From: an uncultured Bacteroides sp.
Lineage (GTDB): Bacteria; Bacteroidota; Bacteroidia; Bacteroidales; Bacteroidaceae
Assembly: GCA_947074205.1 (NCBI GenBank)
Contig: CAMTOQ010000015.1
Span: 1 to 64,000, forward strand
Direction of reading: 5' to 3'
Length of the DNA: 64,000 bases
The notes below the pieces were generated by a model, which saw only the letters and a list, made by a program, of their open reading frames with translations, was not told the DNA's origin and ran no database searches. This document shows positions 31,580 to 41,331 of this stretch, piece by piece; position 1 is the first letter of the stretch; the number at the start of each line of letters is the position of its first letter. The position numbers were made by a program, and so were the translations under genes.

Positions 31580-32812
31580 ATGAAAAAATGCCGTTCAATT
31601 AGATCTCTTTCAAAAGTGGATTACATCCTCTCTGTAAATATGATGAGTAAGAAGGATTTGATTAGTGTCAGCTCCTTTATGGGTTTATCTATTCGTCAGA
31701 CTTTAAAGAAGAAAGAGTATGCCGACACACTCTATCATGAGGTGATTGAAAATCCGAGGTTTTGGCTCAGTAGAGTATCGCTGTTCGAGCTGAAACTTTT
31801 CCAAATGCTGCTCGACTGTAAGTCTGGAGAAGCTATACGTGTGGAGGGTCACTACCTTTTCTGCCCCTCTTTCCCACTGAAACTACTTAATATTGAAACC
31901 TACCACGAAGATCATGTAGAACTGTTTCTTCCATCCGATATTGCCGCTGCCATTGTGCCTTGTATAGATGATGTGATGGCAGAGCGATGTGTGCCTCTTA
32001 GTGAAACGATAGAGACTATAGTGATAGGTCTGCTCAATCTGTATGGTAGTGTGGAACTTGGCGATTTGATGGGGCGTATCTCCTATTTTTTAGGCGGTAC
32101 AGATGAGATGAACGATGCTATAACCGCCTATTTAGAAAACTCTTATCTCGTGCAATCCATGCTGGCACACCAAACTCGTATCGACGATAAAGGTAGCGAA
32201 CAGCTAGATGTAATGATCATTCATCCCTCTCTACGAAGCATAGAGTGGTTCGATCAGTATAAAAATGAGTCTCATCGCGGCGATAAATTCTTCCCATTAG
32301 ACGTTGTGTTGGCCTACGGACAGATGCCTTATATTAACCCTGTTGATGATGCTTCAAAAGCCTTCTATAACTATCTTTTAAGTATCAACAAAAAACATCC
32401 ACACCTAGCCAATGGCCAGTTTATGAGTGTTTGGTTCGATCTTCAAACCGGTATGCACTTCATGGATACGGCAGAATCTATTATCGGAATGAATAAGATG
32501 ATGCAAAAACGCTATATGAATGCCTTTATGAATGTTTATGCCGATTTGGCTGATAAAATACCTTTGTGGTCGCTCTACGGTTTTAGTGAAGAAGAGAAGC
32601 AGAAAGGGATTGATAGAGAAGGCTCTCTATCGGTCTATGGCTATCTTGTTCCCAAAGGTTCGGAGCTTGAGATGGAAGTGGAATCTACTCCAGGCACGGA
32701 GTTGATGATACCTATTCTCGACCCCTTCGACCTTACCATTGTTGCCGATGAGGAGCCTTGTCCGTGTGGCAGCAACAAGTGGTATGGAGAGTGTTGCGGC
32801 AGAGGCAACTAA
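31580..32812 (+). CDS. SEC-C motif-containing protein of unknown function
   Basis: C-terminal EEPCPCGSNKWYGECCGRGN SEC-C zinc-binding motif; start may be 31640. Confidence 0.7.
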   Translation: MKKCRSIRSLSKVDYILSVNMMSKKDLISVSSFMGLSIRQTLKKKEYADTLYHEVIENPRFWLSRVSLFELKLFQMLLDCKSGEAIRVEGHYLFCPSFPLKLLNIETYHEDHVELFLPSDIAAAIVPCIDDVMAERCVPLSETIETIVIGLLNLYGSVELGDLMGRISYFLGGTDEMNDAITAYLENSYLVQSMLAHQTRIDDKGSEQLDVMIIHPSLRSIEWFDQYKNESHRGDKFFPLDVVLAYGQMPYINPVDDASKAFYNYLLSINKKHPHLANGQFMSVWFDLQTGMHFMDTAESIIGMNKMMQKRYMNAFMNVYADLADKIPLWSLYGFSEEEKQKGIDREGSLSVYGYLVPKGSELEMEVESTPGTELMIPILDPFDLTIVADEEPCPCGSNKWYGECCGRGN

Positions 32813-32890
32813 AAACTGGCTGTTACCCTCAACAAAGCTACCCCGCAATTCGTTTCATAGTAGAATAGGAATAGCAAAAAACTATCTGTT

Positions 32891-33547
32891 ATGAGAAAAC
32901 TATTATTGATATTCGCTCTTTTGCCACTATTGCTAAATGCGCAGCAGTGGAACTATGGCATCGAAGCGGGAGTAGGGTTCAACTATTTCGCTTCGAACCT
33001 CGAAACAAGCAATAGTCCCCAAGTGGGTGTAAAGGCCGGAGCCTCCGTGTCTTATACCACAGACTTCAATCTTTTTATAGAGAGTGGGCTAAGCTACCTC
33101 AACAATAAAGGGGGTAAAATCTATATATACGATCTTCAGCACAGTGCATTGAACTCGATAAACGCAAAGATGCAAGACTTGCGTCTGCCTCTTAACTTTG
33201 GCTACGTGGTGCAGATTTCGGATGAGTGGAGTTTTGTGCCCAAGGTGGGTGCCTGGGTGGCCTACGGTGTGGGAGGGCGCGCGCATATTCGTGCCACCGA
33301 CCAGAAAGGCAACAACTACAAAGTGAGCTATCCTGCCTATGATCTATTTACCTATATATTTGATAAGGTGCCCTATGCCATCGATGGATTCGAGCGCTTC
33401 GACGTGGGAGTAAGCGTAGGTATCGACTTCAGATACACTGATTTAGCCGTGAGGGTGAAGTGCGACTTAGGTCTTCGCGATCTTAACCCATCGCTCGAAA
33501 ATCCGCAGAGCCGTTGCTATTCCGTGACACTTGGATACTTTTTCTAA
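32891..33547 (+). CDS. Outer membrane beta-barrel protein (PorT-like family)
   Basis: Signal peptide; alternating amphipathic strands; C-terminal aromatic YSVTLGYFF. Confidence 0.75.
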   Translation: MRKLLLIFALLPLLLNAQQWNYGIEAGVGFNYFASNLETSNSPQVGVKAGASVSYTTDFNLFIESGLSYLNNKGGKIYIYDLQHSALNSINAKMQDLRLPLNFGYVVQISDEWSFVPKVGAWVAYGVGGRAHIRATDQKGNNYKVSYPAYDLFTYIFDKVPYAIDGFERFDVGVSVGIDFRYTDLAVRVKCDLGLRDLNPSLENPQSRCYSVTLGYFF

Positions 33548-33659
33548 CAGAATGTGTGTTTTTTGTAAGATATTAGTATAAATATGCTAATATTAAGTGG
33601 ATATTATTTAGTTTTGTGCTTATTTCTTAAATATAAGACAACTTTAATTATCAAGACTA

Positions 33660-36425
33660 ATGATTTCTCCTCGAAAAACGTTTGCACAACACAAAGCTTT
33701 GTTGTTACTATTACTTTTAATGCTATCAATCAACTCTTTTGCACAAGTCTCCTTTGCCGGTAGACCTGCTACCTATTCTATTGAAATTGATGATAGCCAT
33801 CTGCCCACTTTCAATGCTAAGCTAAATCAAGATGTAAACTTGATGATTGCTCGCGATAATGACAGTCAGCAAACTCATGGTAAACCACCCAGAGTAGCCG
33901 AAGCTATAGCATTGTCTATCGACTTAGCTACACAAGGCGAGTGGTCGCAACTTAGCGATGGCAACTATGTTTGTCGACTTCGTGTGCGCAGTGAAGGAGC
34001 CTTAGCCTTGCTATTCTCTTACTCCGATTTCTATATTCCTCAAGACGCTTCGCTCTATATCTACAACAATAACCGTACCCACATACTAGGTGCATATACC
34101 CATAAGACCAATCCAAAGGGTGGTCTGTTTGCCACTGAGATGGTGGCTGGCGATGATGTGATATTCGAGTATGTATCGCCCTCTAAAGAGCTACTTCCAC
34201 GTATTAATATAGACGAAGTGGGCTATTGCTACAATCATATTTCTGTCAACGGACTCTCTACACGCGCCGGCGAATCGGGCCAGTGCATGGTAAATATCAA
34301 CTGCGAAGAAGGTGACGAATGGCAAGAAGAGAAAAAAGGTGTTGCCCATATGTTAATGTATATCAGCGGTAACATTTCGGGTGCAGGATGGTATTTCTGT
34401 ACCGGTACATTGATCAACAATACTAGAGAAGATAATACACCCTATTTCTTATCGGCTCATCACTGCTACGAGGGTGCTCGCGAAACTCAAGACTTGCCCA
34501 AGTGGCTTTTCTACTTCAACTACGAAACTGCCGACTGTAGCAATGCAGAGCTAAAAGAGAGATATTCGGTGACCGGCTGCGTGCTTCGTGCGGCTATTCC
34601 ACTAGCTGGAGGTTCGGATGGATTGTTGCTAGAGTTAACACAAGAACTTCCCGAGGAGTGGGATCTCTACTTCAATGGTTGGGACCGTCGCAACAAGAGA
34701 ACAGTGGGTCAAGGTGTTGGTATTCACCATCCAAAAGGTGATGTTAAGAAGATCTCTACTTTCGACAGCTATACCTCTTCTACATGGACTTCAGACGATA
34801 TGGGTGCCTTCTATGCACACTGGAATTTAGTGTTCTTGCAAACAATCAATGGCCATGGAGTTACTGAAGGTGGTTCATCGGGCTCGCCAATGTTTACCAG
34901 CGAACACCTTGTTACGGGTACACTTACCGGTGGAAACTCTAGTTGTTCTTATTCCGCTGGTAGCAACTATTACGGTAAGATGTCTTACCACTGGGACAAA
35001 TACGGAGAAACACCTGCAACGCAAATGAAAACCTGGCTCGACCCTCTTGATAGCGGTGTGGAGACATTAGCAGGTAGACCTTATGTGACGGACAGACCCC
35101 GCCTAATGGTAGATACAAAGAATATGGTGTTCTACTCCACCAAGATCAATCAGCCGGGAGATATACAAGCGGTTGGACTGAAAACCTTCAACCTTACCGA
35201 AGGTGTGGTGGTGACGGCAGAAGGCGATTTTGCCCTGTCATTGGATGATAAAGAGTGGAGCAAGACAATCACTACTCCTGCCGAAGGTGGTAGCTTATCT
35301 GTGTGCTACATGCCTCAAAATATCGGTATACACGAAGGAAAGATTACGCTTAGTCAACCTCAGATTGCCAATAATACAGTGATCACACTTACCGCTTCTA
35401 GCTGTCCACAATTTGATGTAGACGAACTTCCTCGCGGTATAGTGAGTCAGCCCTACAACCATACTATCAATGTTACCGGTGGTAAAGCACCATATACATT
35501 CGATGTGGTATCGGGTAAACTACCCGAAGGATTGCAGTTGACAGCAGAAGGTACATTCTCGGGAACTCCGACTTATGGTGGATTCTTCACTATCTTAATC
35601 AATATTACAGATGCTAATGGCTGTTCGGCACTCTATCATCAATCGCTTTATATTGGTGGAGATGTAGTTGTAGAGTTCCCATTCCAAGAGACTTTCGAGT
35701 CTTCTAGTGTGCTACCTATAAGATGGTCGCAACAATATGAAGTAGGCGAAATGGAATGGACGATACAAAGCAGACCCGACAATAGCTACAACTATCCTAA
35801 AGATGCAGCCATTGGCAACAATAATGCCTATTTCCAATATAGCGGAACTACCGATAGCAGAGTAACTAAATTGATCTCTTCTCAACTCGATTTGACCGAA
35901 GTGGGTGCACCATATCTATCGTTCTGGTTGAGCCAAAGAATGAAGTTGCGCAACCAAGACACCCTTACAGTGTACTATCGCACTAGCATTGCCGCCGAAT
36001 GGACGCTGTTGCGCAAGTTTGGTGAGAATGTACGCGAATGGGAGAAGTTTGAACTGGAGCTACCCAACCCCTCTGCCGAGTACTTTATTGCCTTCGAGGC
36101 CCATAGTGCCAATGGCAATGGTGTAGCGCTAGACGATATCAGCGTATACGCTACCGACGAGTCCGGCATTAGCGGAACTACTGCCAATAATGATATACGC
36201 ATAGAATATGATGCGTTGGTAGATGATAGATTGAATGTGAGCTGGAACACCACTGCACAGACTATTACAATCATCAACTCTGTAGGCGAAACAGTTTACA
36301 GCAAAGCTGGTTTGGCGCAAGAGCAGGCTATCTCCATCTCAACAAGTCAATGGAGCTCGGGTGTCTATATTGTGAAAGTACAATGTGACAACTCTACTCA
36401 AGTAGCCCGTTTCATTAAGAAATAA
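33660..36425 (+). CDS. Secreted S1-like serine protease with Ig-like and MAM/jelly-roll domains and T9SS type A sorting domain
   Basis: FLSAHHCYE (His), GGSDGLLLEL (Asp), EGGSSGSPMFT (Ser); C-terminal TIINSVGETVYSKAG...SGVYIVKVQCDNSTQVARFIKK. Confidence 0.78.
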   Translation: MISPRKTFAQHKALLLLLLLMLSINSFAQVSFAGRPATYSIEIDDSHLPTFNAKLNQDVNLMIARDNDSQQTHGKPPRVAEAIALSIDLATQGEWSQLSDGNYVCRLRVRSEGALALLFSYSDFYIPQDASLYIYNNNRTHILGAYTHKTNPKGGLFATEMVAGDDVIFEYVSPSKELLPRINIDEVGYCYNHISVNGLSTRAGESGQCMVNINCEEGDEWQEEKKGVAHMLMYISGNISGAGWYFCTGTLINNTREDNTPYFLSAHHCYEGARETQDLPKWLFYFNYETADCSNAELKERYSVTGCVLRAAIPLAGGSDGLLLELTQELPEEWDLYFNGWDRRNKRTVGQGVGIHHPKGDVKKISTFDSYTSSTWTSDDMGAFYAHWNLVFLQTINGHGVTEGGSSGSPMFTSEHLVTGTLTGGNSSCSYSAGSNYYGKMSYHWDKYGETPATQMKTWLDPLDSGVETLAGRPYVTDRPRLMVDTKNMVFYSTKINQPGDIQAVGLKTFNLTEGVVVTAEGDFALSLDDKEWSKTITTPAEGGSLSVCYMPQNIGIHEGKITLSQPQIANNTVITLTASSCPQFDVDELPRGIVSQPYNHTINVTGGKAPYTFDVVSGKLPEGLQLTAEGTFSGTPTYGGFFTILINITDANGCSALYHQSLYIGGDVVVEFPFQETFESSSVLPIRWSQQYEVGEMEWTIQSRPDNSYNYPKDAAIGNNNAYFQYSGTTDSRVTKLISSQLDLTEVGAPYLSFWLSQRMKLRNQDTLTVYYRTSIAAEWTLLRKFGENVREWEKFELELPNPSAEYFIAFEAHSANGNGVALDDISVYATDESGISGTTANNDIRIEYDALVDDRLNVSWNTTAQTITIINSVGETVYSKAGLAQEQAISISTSQWSSGVYIVKVQCDNSTQVARFIKK

Positions 36426-36441
36426 AGCCTAATGGCAACCG

Positions 36442-37128
36442 CTAGTTTCGGTTGCCACCTCCAAATATTCGGAGTAAGAAAAGGAATATATTTATAAAAT
36501 CAAGATACAGAGCCAAGGCGCCAATAATGGCTAGCTTTTGGCTCTGTTCGTTATTCTCCATACCGATAAGCGCCTTAATCTTCTGCGTGTCGTAGGCCAC
36601 AAGACCTGTGAATACCAACACACCCACATAAGAGATGATATAATACAGTGTGGAACTCTTCAAGAAGAAGTTGACCACCGAGGCGATAATTACCCCAATC
36701 AGCACCATAAAGAGTAGGTTTCCCCACGAGGATAGGTCTTTCTTGGTGAAGAAGCCATAAAGACTCATCACCAGGAATGTGCCCGCAGTGATAAAAAAGC
36801 AGGTGTAAATGGTGGTTTTGGCATAGACCAAGAAGATAAACGAGAAGGTAATTCCCATCACAAACGAGTAGAGCACAAACACCATAGAAGCCGTTTGTAG
36901 CGACATCGTATTGATACGTGCCGATAAGTAGATCACCATACCCAATTGTATGATCAGTAAAATCCAAATCCCCGCACGCGATCCCATGATAAGATTCATC
37001 ACAGCGGGGTTGTTGGAGGCTATATACGCAGTAAGGCCAGTAATAGCAAGAGCTATGCTGAGCCAGAAATACACCTTACGAAAAACCGCCATCTGTAGCG
37101 ATGTAGTTGTAGAAACAGTATTATCCAT
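36442..37128 (-). CDS. Bax inhibitor-1/YccA family membrane protein
   Basis: Seven-TM BI-1 architecture; ALALYLDFINIFLFLLRIFG C-terminus. Confidence 0.93.
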   Translation of the reverse strand: MDNTVSTTTSLQMAVFRKVYFWLSIALAITGLTAYIASNNPAVMNLIMGSRAGIWILLIIQLGMVIYLSARINTMSLQTASMVFVLYSFVMGITFSFIFLVYAKTTIYTCFFITAGTFLVMSLYGFFTKKDLSSWGNLLFMVLIGVIIASVVNFFLKSSTLYYIISYVGVLVFTGLVAYDTQKIKALIGMENNEQSQKLAIIGALALYLDFINIFLFLLRIFGGGNRN

Positions 37129-37178
37129 AATTCAATTTGTAGAATAGTTTATTATAAGATAACTGTTTCGACGGGTGC

Positions 37179-40100
37179 TTAGTTCACTAACTGGTTCTGG
37201 TTTTTATATTCTGATGGCAACACATTGAACTCCTCTTTAAAATACCGACTGAAATACTTAGGGTTGTTGAATCCTACACTATAGGCAATCTCAGAGATAT
37301 TTAGCTGACTCTCGCGAAGAAGTTGTGCAGCACGCTTCAGGCGAATCACTCGGATAAACTCTAGAGGAGCTCGACCGGTGATGGCTGTAAGCTTCTTGTA
37401 TAGATGCACGCGGCTCATCCCCAATTCGTTGCTCAGCTCTTCAACCGAAAGGTCGCTACGGTCTATATTCTTCTCCACATAGTCGATGGCCCGTGCTATC
37501 AGCTTTTCATCGAGCGAAGTGATGGTGATATCCTTAGGCTTTGGCTCAATCTGCTTCGTGAATGACTCTTGTCTTTCTTTGCGCATCTCTAAAAGCTTAT
37601 TGATACGAAGCAGCAATATCTCTAGATTGAATGGTTTGGTGATATAGTCATCGGCTCCGGTTTCCAGCCCCTCTATTTTTTGTTCATCGGCAGTGCGTGC
37701 AGTAAGCAAAATCACAGGAATATGAGACGTGCGCATATCATTCTTCACAATGACGCTGAGTTGATTTCCATCCATTTCGGGCATCATCACATCACTGATA
37801 ATCAAATCGGGCTGCAGGTCGGGAATTAGTTTCCATGCCTCTACACCATTTGTGGCCTCTACTGTTTTGTATTTGGCTTGCAAGCACTCTTTGATAAACG
37901 CCCTAAAATCGTTGTTATCATCAACTAGAAGTATTGTTGGTGCATCGTCGGGTGCCATTTCTTCATCCTCTACCGCTCTCAATGTATCTTCAATAGTAGT
38001 GGTATAGCTATGCGAATCAGTAGTGGATTCATTCTGCTCCTCTATATAGTCTATCACGGGCAACACCACTACAAATATGCTTCCCTTGCCTTGGGGATTA
38101 TCTTCCACATGAATTGTTCCACCATGCAGAGTTACGAACTCTTTGGTCATGTGCAGACCAATACCCGTTCCGGTCACACTGTTATCATTGTTGTTCGATT
38201 GATAGAAACGCTCAAAGATATGCGCTTTATCCTCATCGCTAACCCCTTTACCGGTATCAATCACTCTTATCTCTAGTTTCTTATCTTGCTGATCTGCTTC
38301 TTCTATGAGCCTCATTTGCAAGCTTACGCTACCACCTTCCTCAGTAAACTTGAACGCATTGGAGAGAAGGTTCAGGATAATCTTCTCTAGCTTGTCCATG
38401 TCGAACTCGGCCTTTATTGAGCTTTCACACGAGTGGAAAGTCAGGCTGATGTGCTTGCGGTCGGTGAGCTCCATAAACGATTGGCAGATATTGCTCGCAA
38501 ATGGCACTATATCCTCAACGGTAATAGTAAGATGGTGCTGACTTACATCCTGCTTGCGGAAGTCGAGCAGCTGATTGACAAGGTAGAGTAGTCGGGTAGC
38601 ATTTCGCTTCACAAGTTCCAGTTTTTTCTTTTGCTCATCGCTATTGCTTTGCTCAATCATCTTCTGTAGTGGAGTGATAATAAGAGTAAGCGGTGTGCGA
38701 AATTCGTGACTGATGTTCGTAAAGAATCTCAGCTTCATATCATCTAATTGATGCTTGTGCTCGGCCTCTTGCTTCACTTGCTCTAGGCGGAACTTAGAGC
38801 GTTCGTTGCGTAGCACCAACCAGCGCGCCAATAATAGTAGGCCGATGATAACTATACCATAGATGCAGTAAGCCCAACCGGTTTGCCAGAATGGAGGTAA
38901 AATGACTACCTCGAGCGAAGCGCACTCTTCGCCCCAGAAACCATCACTATTGGCCGCTTTCACCTTTAGTGTATAGTTACCATAGGGAAGACCCGTGTAT
39001 CTTACCGAGTGTGTTGCTCCATCTACTTCGTGCCACTTGTTGCTAAACCCTTCTAGTTTATATTGGTAGATGTTTTTTTCGGGTAAGATATAGTTCATCC
39101 CCGAGAATGAGATGGTAAAAGCATTTTGGTAATGCTTTAAAGTGATCTTATCTGTTTGGCTAAATGCTTTACTTAGAATCTTATTTCCATTATATACAGA
39201 GTCTATCTCAACAGTTTTGTTAAACAGTTTGAGCTCTGTGAAGCTTATTTCAGGAGTCCTATTATTGTACTTGATCGACTCCGGTTGGAATATGTTGTAG
39301 CCATTAATCCCACCAATAAGAATCTCGCCTTTAGAAGAGTGTAAGGCCGAACGCATATTAAACTCTCTATCCTGCAAGCCATCTGCTTCGTCGTAATTGT
39401 TGAATGTAAACCTGTGCTCTATATTCTTGTTATCTGTTTGCACAGTGATGTTGGATATACCGTTGGATGTGGTAACCCACATTGTCTTGTTATTGTCTTC
39501 TACAATGGCATTCACGATATTGTTGACTAGTCCTTCATTCGTAGTCAATACAATGATTTTGTCGCTTCTTGGATCTAAAATTGAGATGCCTCTCACAGTA
39601 GCTATCCATATCAATCCTCGGCTATCCTCGAATACCTGATTGATGTTTTGGTTAGAGAACTCCTTTGTATTGGCACGGTTGCCGTATAGGTTTTCGAATA
39701 CTCCAGTTTTGGGGTGATAGACTGCCAACCCAAAGGAGGTGCCTATATATATCGTACCATCCTTAGCAACGCATAGAGAAGAGATATAACTATTCTCCAC
39801 TTTATTGTGGTAAGAGGTGAACTCCTTGGTGGTGGGGTTGAACATTTGTACCCCGTTACCCAGAGTACCAATCCACAAATTGCCATTCCTATCCTCCTTA
39901 ATGTCCCAGATTTTATCGTTGGCTATCGAATTAGGATTATTGGCTTGGTGTTTATAGTGACCAAAGCGTTTGCCGTCAAAGTAGTTGAGTCCTCCCAGGT
40001 AGGTACCTATCCAAAGAGTGCCATCTTTAGCGCTATGCAGACTCACAATAACATCACTCGATATAGAGTGAGGATCGTTGGGGTTGTGCTTAAAGAGAGT

Positions 40101-41294
40101 CTTCTTGCCCGTTTTACGGTCGATATGAACCAATCCGCTTCCATTGGTTCCCAGCCAGAAATCTCCATTCTTATCTTCTTCTATGATGGTTATGTCGCAA
40201 TCGAAGTTGGGTATATTCTTGAACTCTCCAAGATGATCTACGGCAAACTTAAATACAGACTCGTTGTAGTAGGAGATTCCTTTTTTGTATGTTCCAGCCC
40301 ATACTATACCAAGGTCGTCACAATAGACGCTGTTGATGCTATTGTAGGCAATACTTCTTTCGTCGGCAATGTCGTTCAGTAGATTCTCTACTTGATCTGT
40401 TCCTTTCTTGATGATGTTAATGCCTCCGTGGTCGGTAGCTATCCATATGTTGCCACTTTGATCTTGTGTGATGCCTTGCACTACACTGCTTTTAAGATAT
40501 ATGTTAGAGTGACCTTGCTTTCTATTATTCAACAGTTCCCATTTGTTTGCTTTTTGGGAGTACCACCACACACCCGCAGCATCTTTCGAGTAAATCCACC
40601 AGTCACTGTCGCGATCAATGAAGATCGTGTACTTCTCTGATATTAACGGTTGATGAGTGGAGATATAGTTCTCCAAACGTTGTTTTTGGGGATTGTTATT
40701 GTCTGCAATAATCAGCTCACCATTGTTGAATAAGAATAAAACAGTGCTATCTTTTACATTGATGCTAGTGATATTGCCGGTATTATTGATTGGGAATAGT
40801 AGAACCGTGGCATCCTTGGGCTGATATTTGTACACACCTTTTTCTGGGGCATAAGACCAAATATTCTTCTCATTATCGATGAATATCTTTCTTGCTCCTT
40901 CGTTGATACCTAGTTTTTTTAGCTCTTCGTTAGCGTCTCTGATGAACGTTTCCTTTTGAGGTAGATAGATGCAATAGCCCGACCCTGTGCCAATCCATAG
41001 ATTGCCATGAATATCTTCCTCAATGCTTTGTATATAGTTGTCGGTTAAAGAGGTAGGAACTTTCTCGTCCTTGTGGAATACTTTGTAGTTGTAGCCATCG
41101 TATCGGTTGAGGCCGCCACCAGCTGTGCCGAACCACATAAATCCACGACTATCTTTGAAGATGGTTGTAATCTGGCTATGCGATAAGCCATCTTTCGTCT
41201 CTATATGTTTGAACATATAGTTTTCCTCTGCACGAATAGTGCTACTCGTGCAGAGGAATGTTAGCAATAGTATAAGTAATTGGTGTGTTTTCAT
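37179..41294 (-). CDS. Hybrid two-component system sensor/regulator (HTCS)
   Basis: Periplasmic Reg_prop/Y_Y_Y repeats, TM, HisKA (ISHEFRTPL), HATPase, REC (ISDVMMPEMDG), AraC HTH. Confidence 0.96.
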   Translation of the reverse strand: MKTHQLLILLLTFLCTSSTIRAEENYMFKHIETKDGLSHSQITTIFKDSRGFMWFGTAGGGLNRYDGYNYKVFHKDEKVPTSLTDNYIQSIEEDIHGNLWIGTGSGYCIYLPQKETFIRDANEELKKLGINEGARKIFIDNEKNIWSYAPEKGVYKYQPKDATVLLFPINNTGNITSINVKDSTVLFLFNNGELIIADNNNPQKQRLENYISTHQPLISEKYTIFIDRDSDWWIYSKDAAGVWWYSQKANKWELLNNRKQGHSNIYLKSSVVQGITQDQSGNIWIATDHGGINIIKKGTDQVENLLNDIADERSIAYNSINSVYCDDLGIVWAGTYKKGISYYNESVFKFAVDHLGEFKNIPNFDCDITIIEEDKNGDFWLGTNGSGLVHIDRKTGKKTLFKHNPNDPHSISSDVIVSLHSAKDGTLWIGTYLGGLNYFDGKRFGHYKHQANNPNSIANDKIWDIKEDRNGNLWIGTLGNGVQMFNPTTKEFTSYHNKVENSYISSLCVAKDGTIYIGTSFGLAVYHPKTGVFENLYGNRANTKEFSNQNINQVFEDSRGLIWIATVRGISILDPRSDKIIVLTTNEGLVNNIVNAIVEDNNKTMWVTTSNGISNITVQTDNKNIEHRFTFNNYDEADGLQDREFNMRSALHSSKGEILIGGINGYNIFQPESIKYNNRTPEISFTELKLFNKTVEIDSVYNGNKILSKAFSQTDKITLKHYQNAFTISFSGMNYILPEKNIYQYKLEGFSNKWHEVDGATHSVRYTGLPYGNYTLKVKAANSDGFWGEECASLEVVILPPFWQTGWAYCIYGIVIIGLLLLARWLVLRNERSKFRLEQVKQEAEHKHQLDDMKLRFFTNISHEFRTPLTLIITPLQKMIEQSNSDEQKKKLELVKRNATRLLYLVNQLLDFRKQDVSQHHLTITVEDIVPFASNICQSFMELTDRKHISLTFHSCESSIKAEFDMDKLEKIILNLLSNAFKFTEEGGSVSLQMRLIEEADQQDKKLEIRVIDTGKGVSDEDKAHIFERFYQSNNNDNSVTGTGIGLHMTKEFVTLHGGTIHVEDNPQGKGSIFVVVLPVIDYIEEQNESTTDSHSYTTTIEDTLRAVEDEEMAPDDAPTILLVDDNNDFRAFIKECLQAKYKTVEATNGVEAWKLIPDLQPDLIISDVMMPEMDGNQLSVIVKNDMRTSHIPVILLTARTADEQKIEGLETGADDYITKPFNLEILLLRINKLLEMRKERQESFTKQIEPKPKDITITSLDEKLIARAIDYVEKNIDRSDLSVEELSNELGMSRVHLYKKLTAITGRAPLEFIRVIRLKRAAQLLRESQLNISEIAYSVGFNNPKYFSRYFKEEFNVLPSEYKNQNQLVN

Positions 41295-41331
41295 TATTAG
41301 ATCAGGTGTATTTGTAAGGTTACTCTATGTG

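Noticed and set aside
39807-40382. 191-aa plus-strand ORF antisense to the HTCS gene
   Set aside because: Lies wholly opposite a well-supported Reg_prop coding frame; no recognisable motifs, so a shadow ORF.
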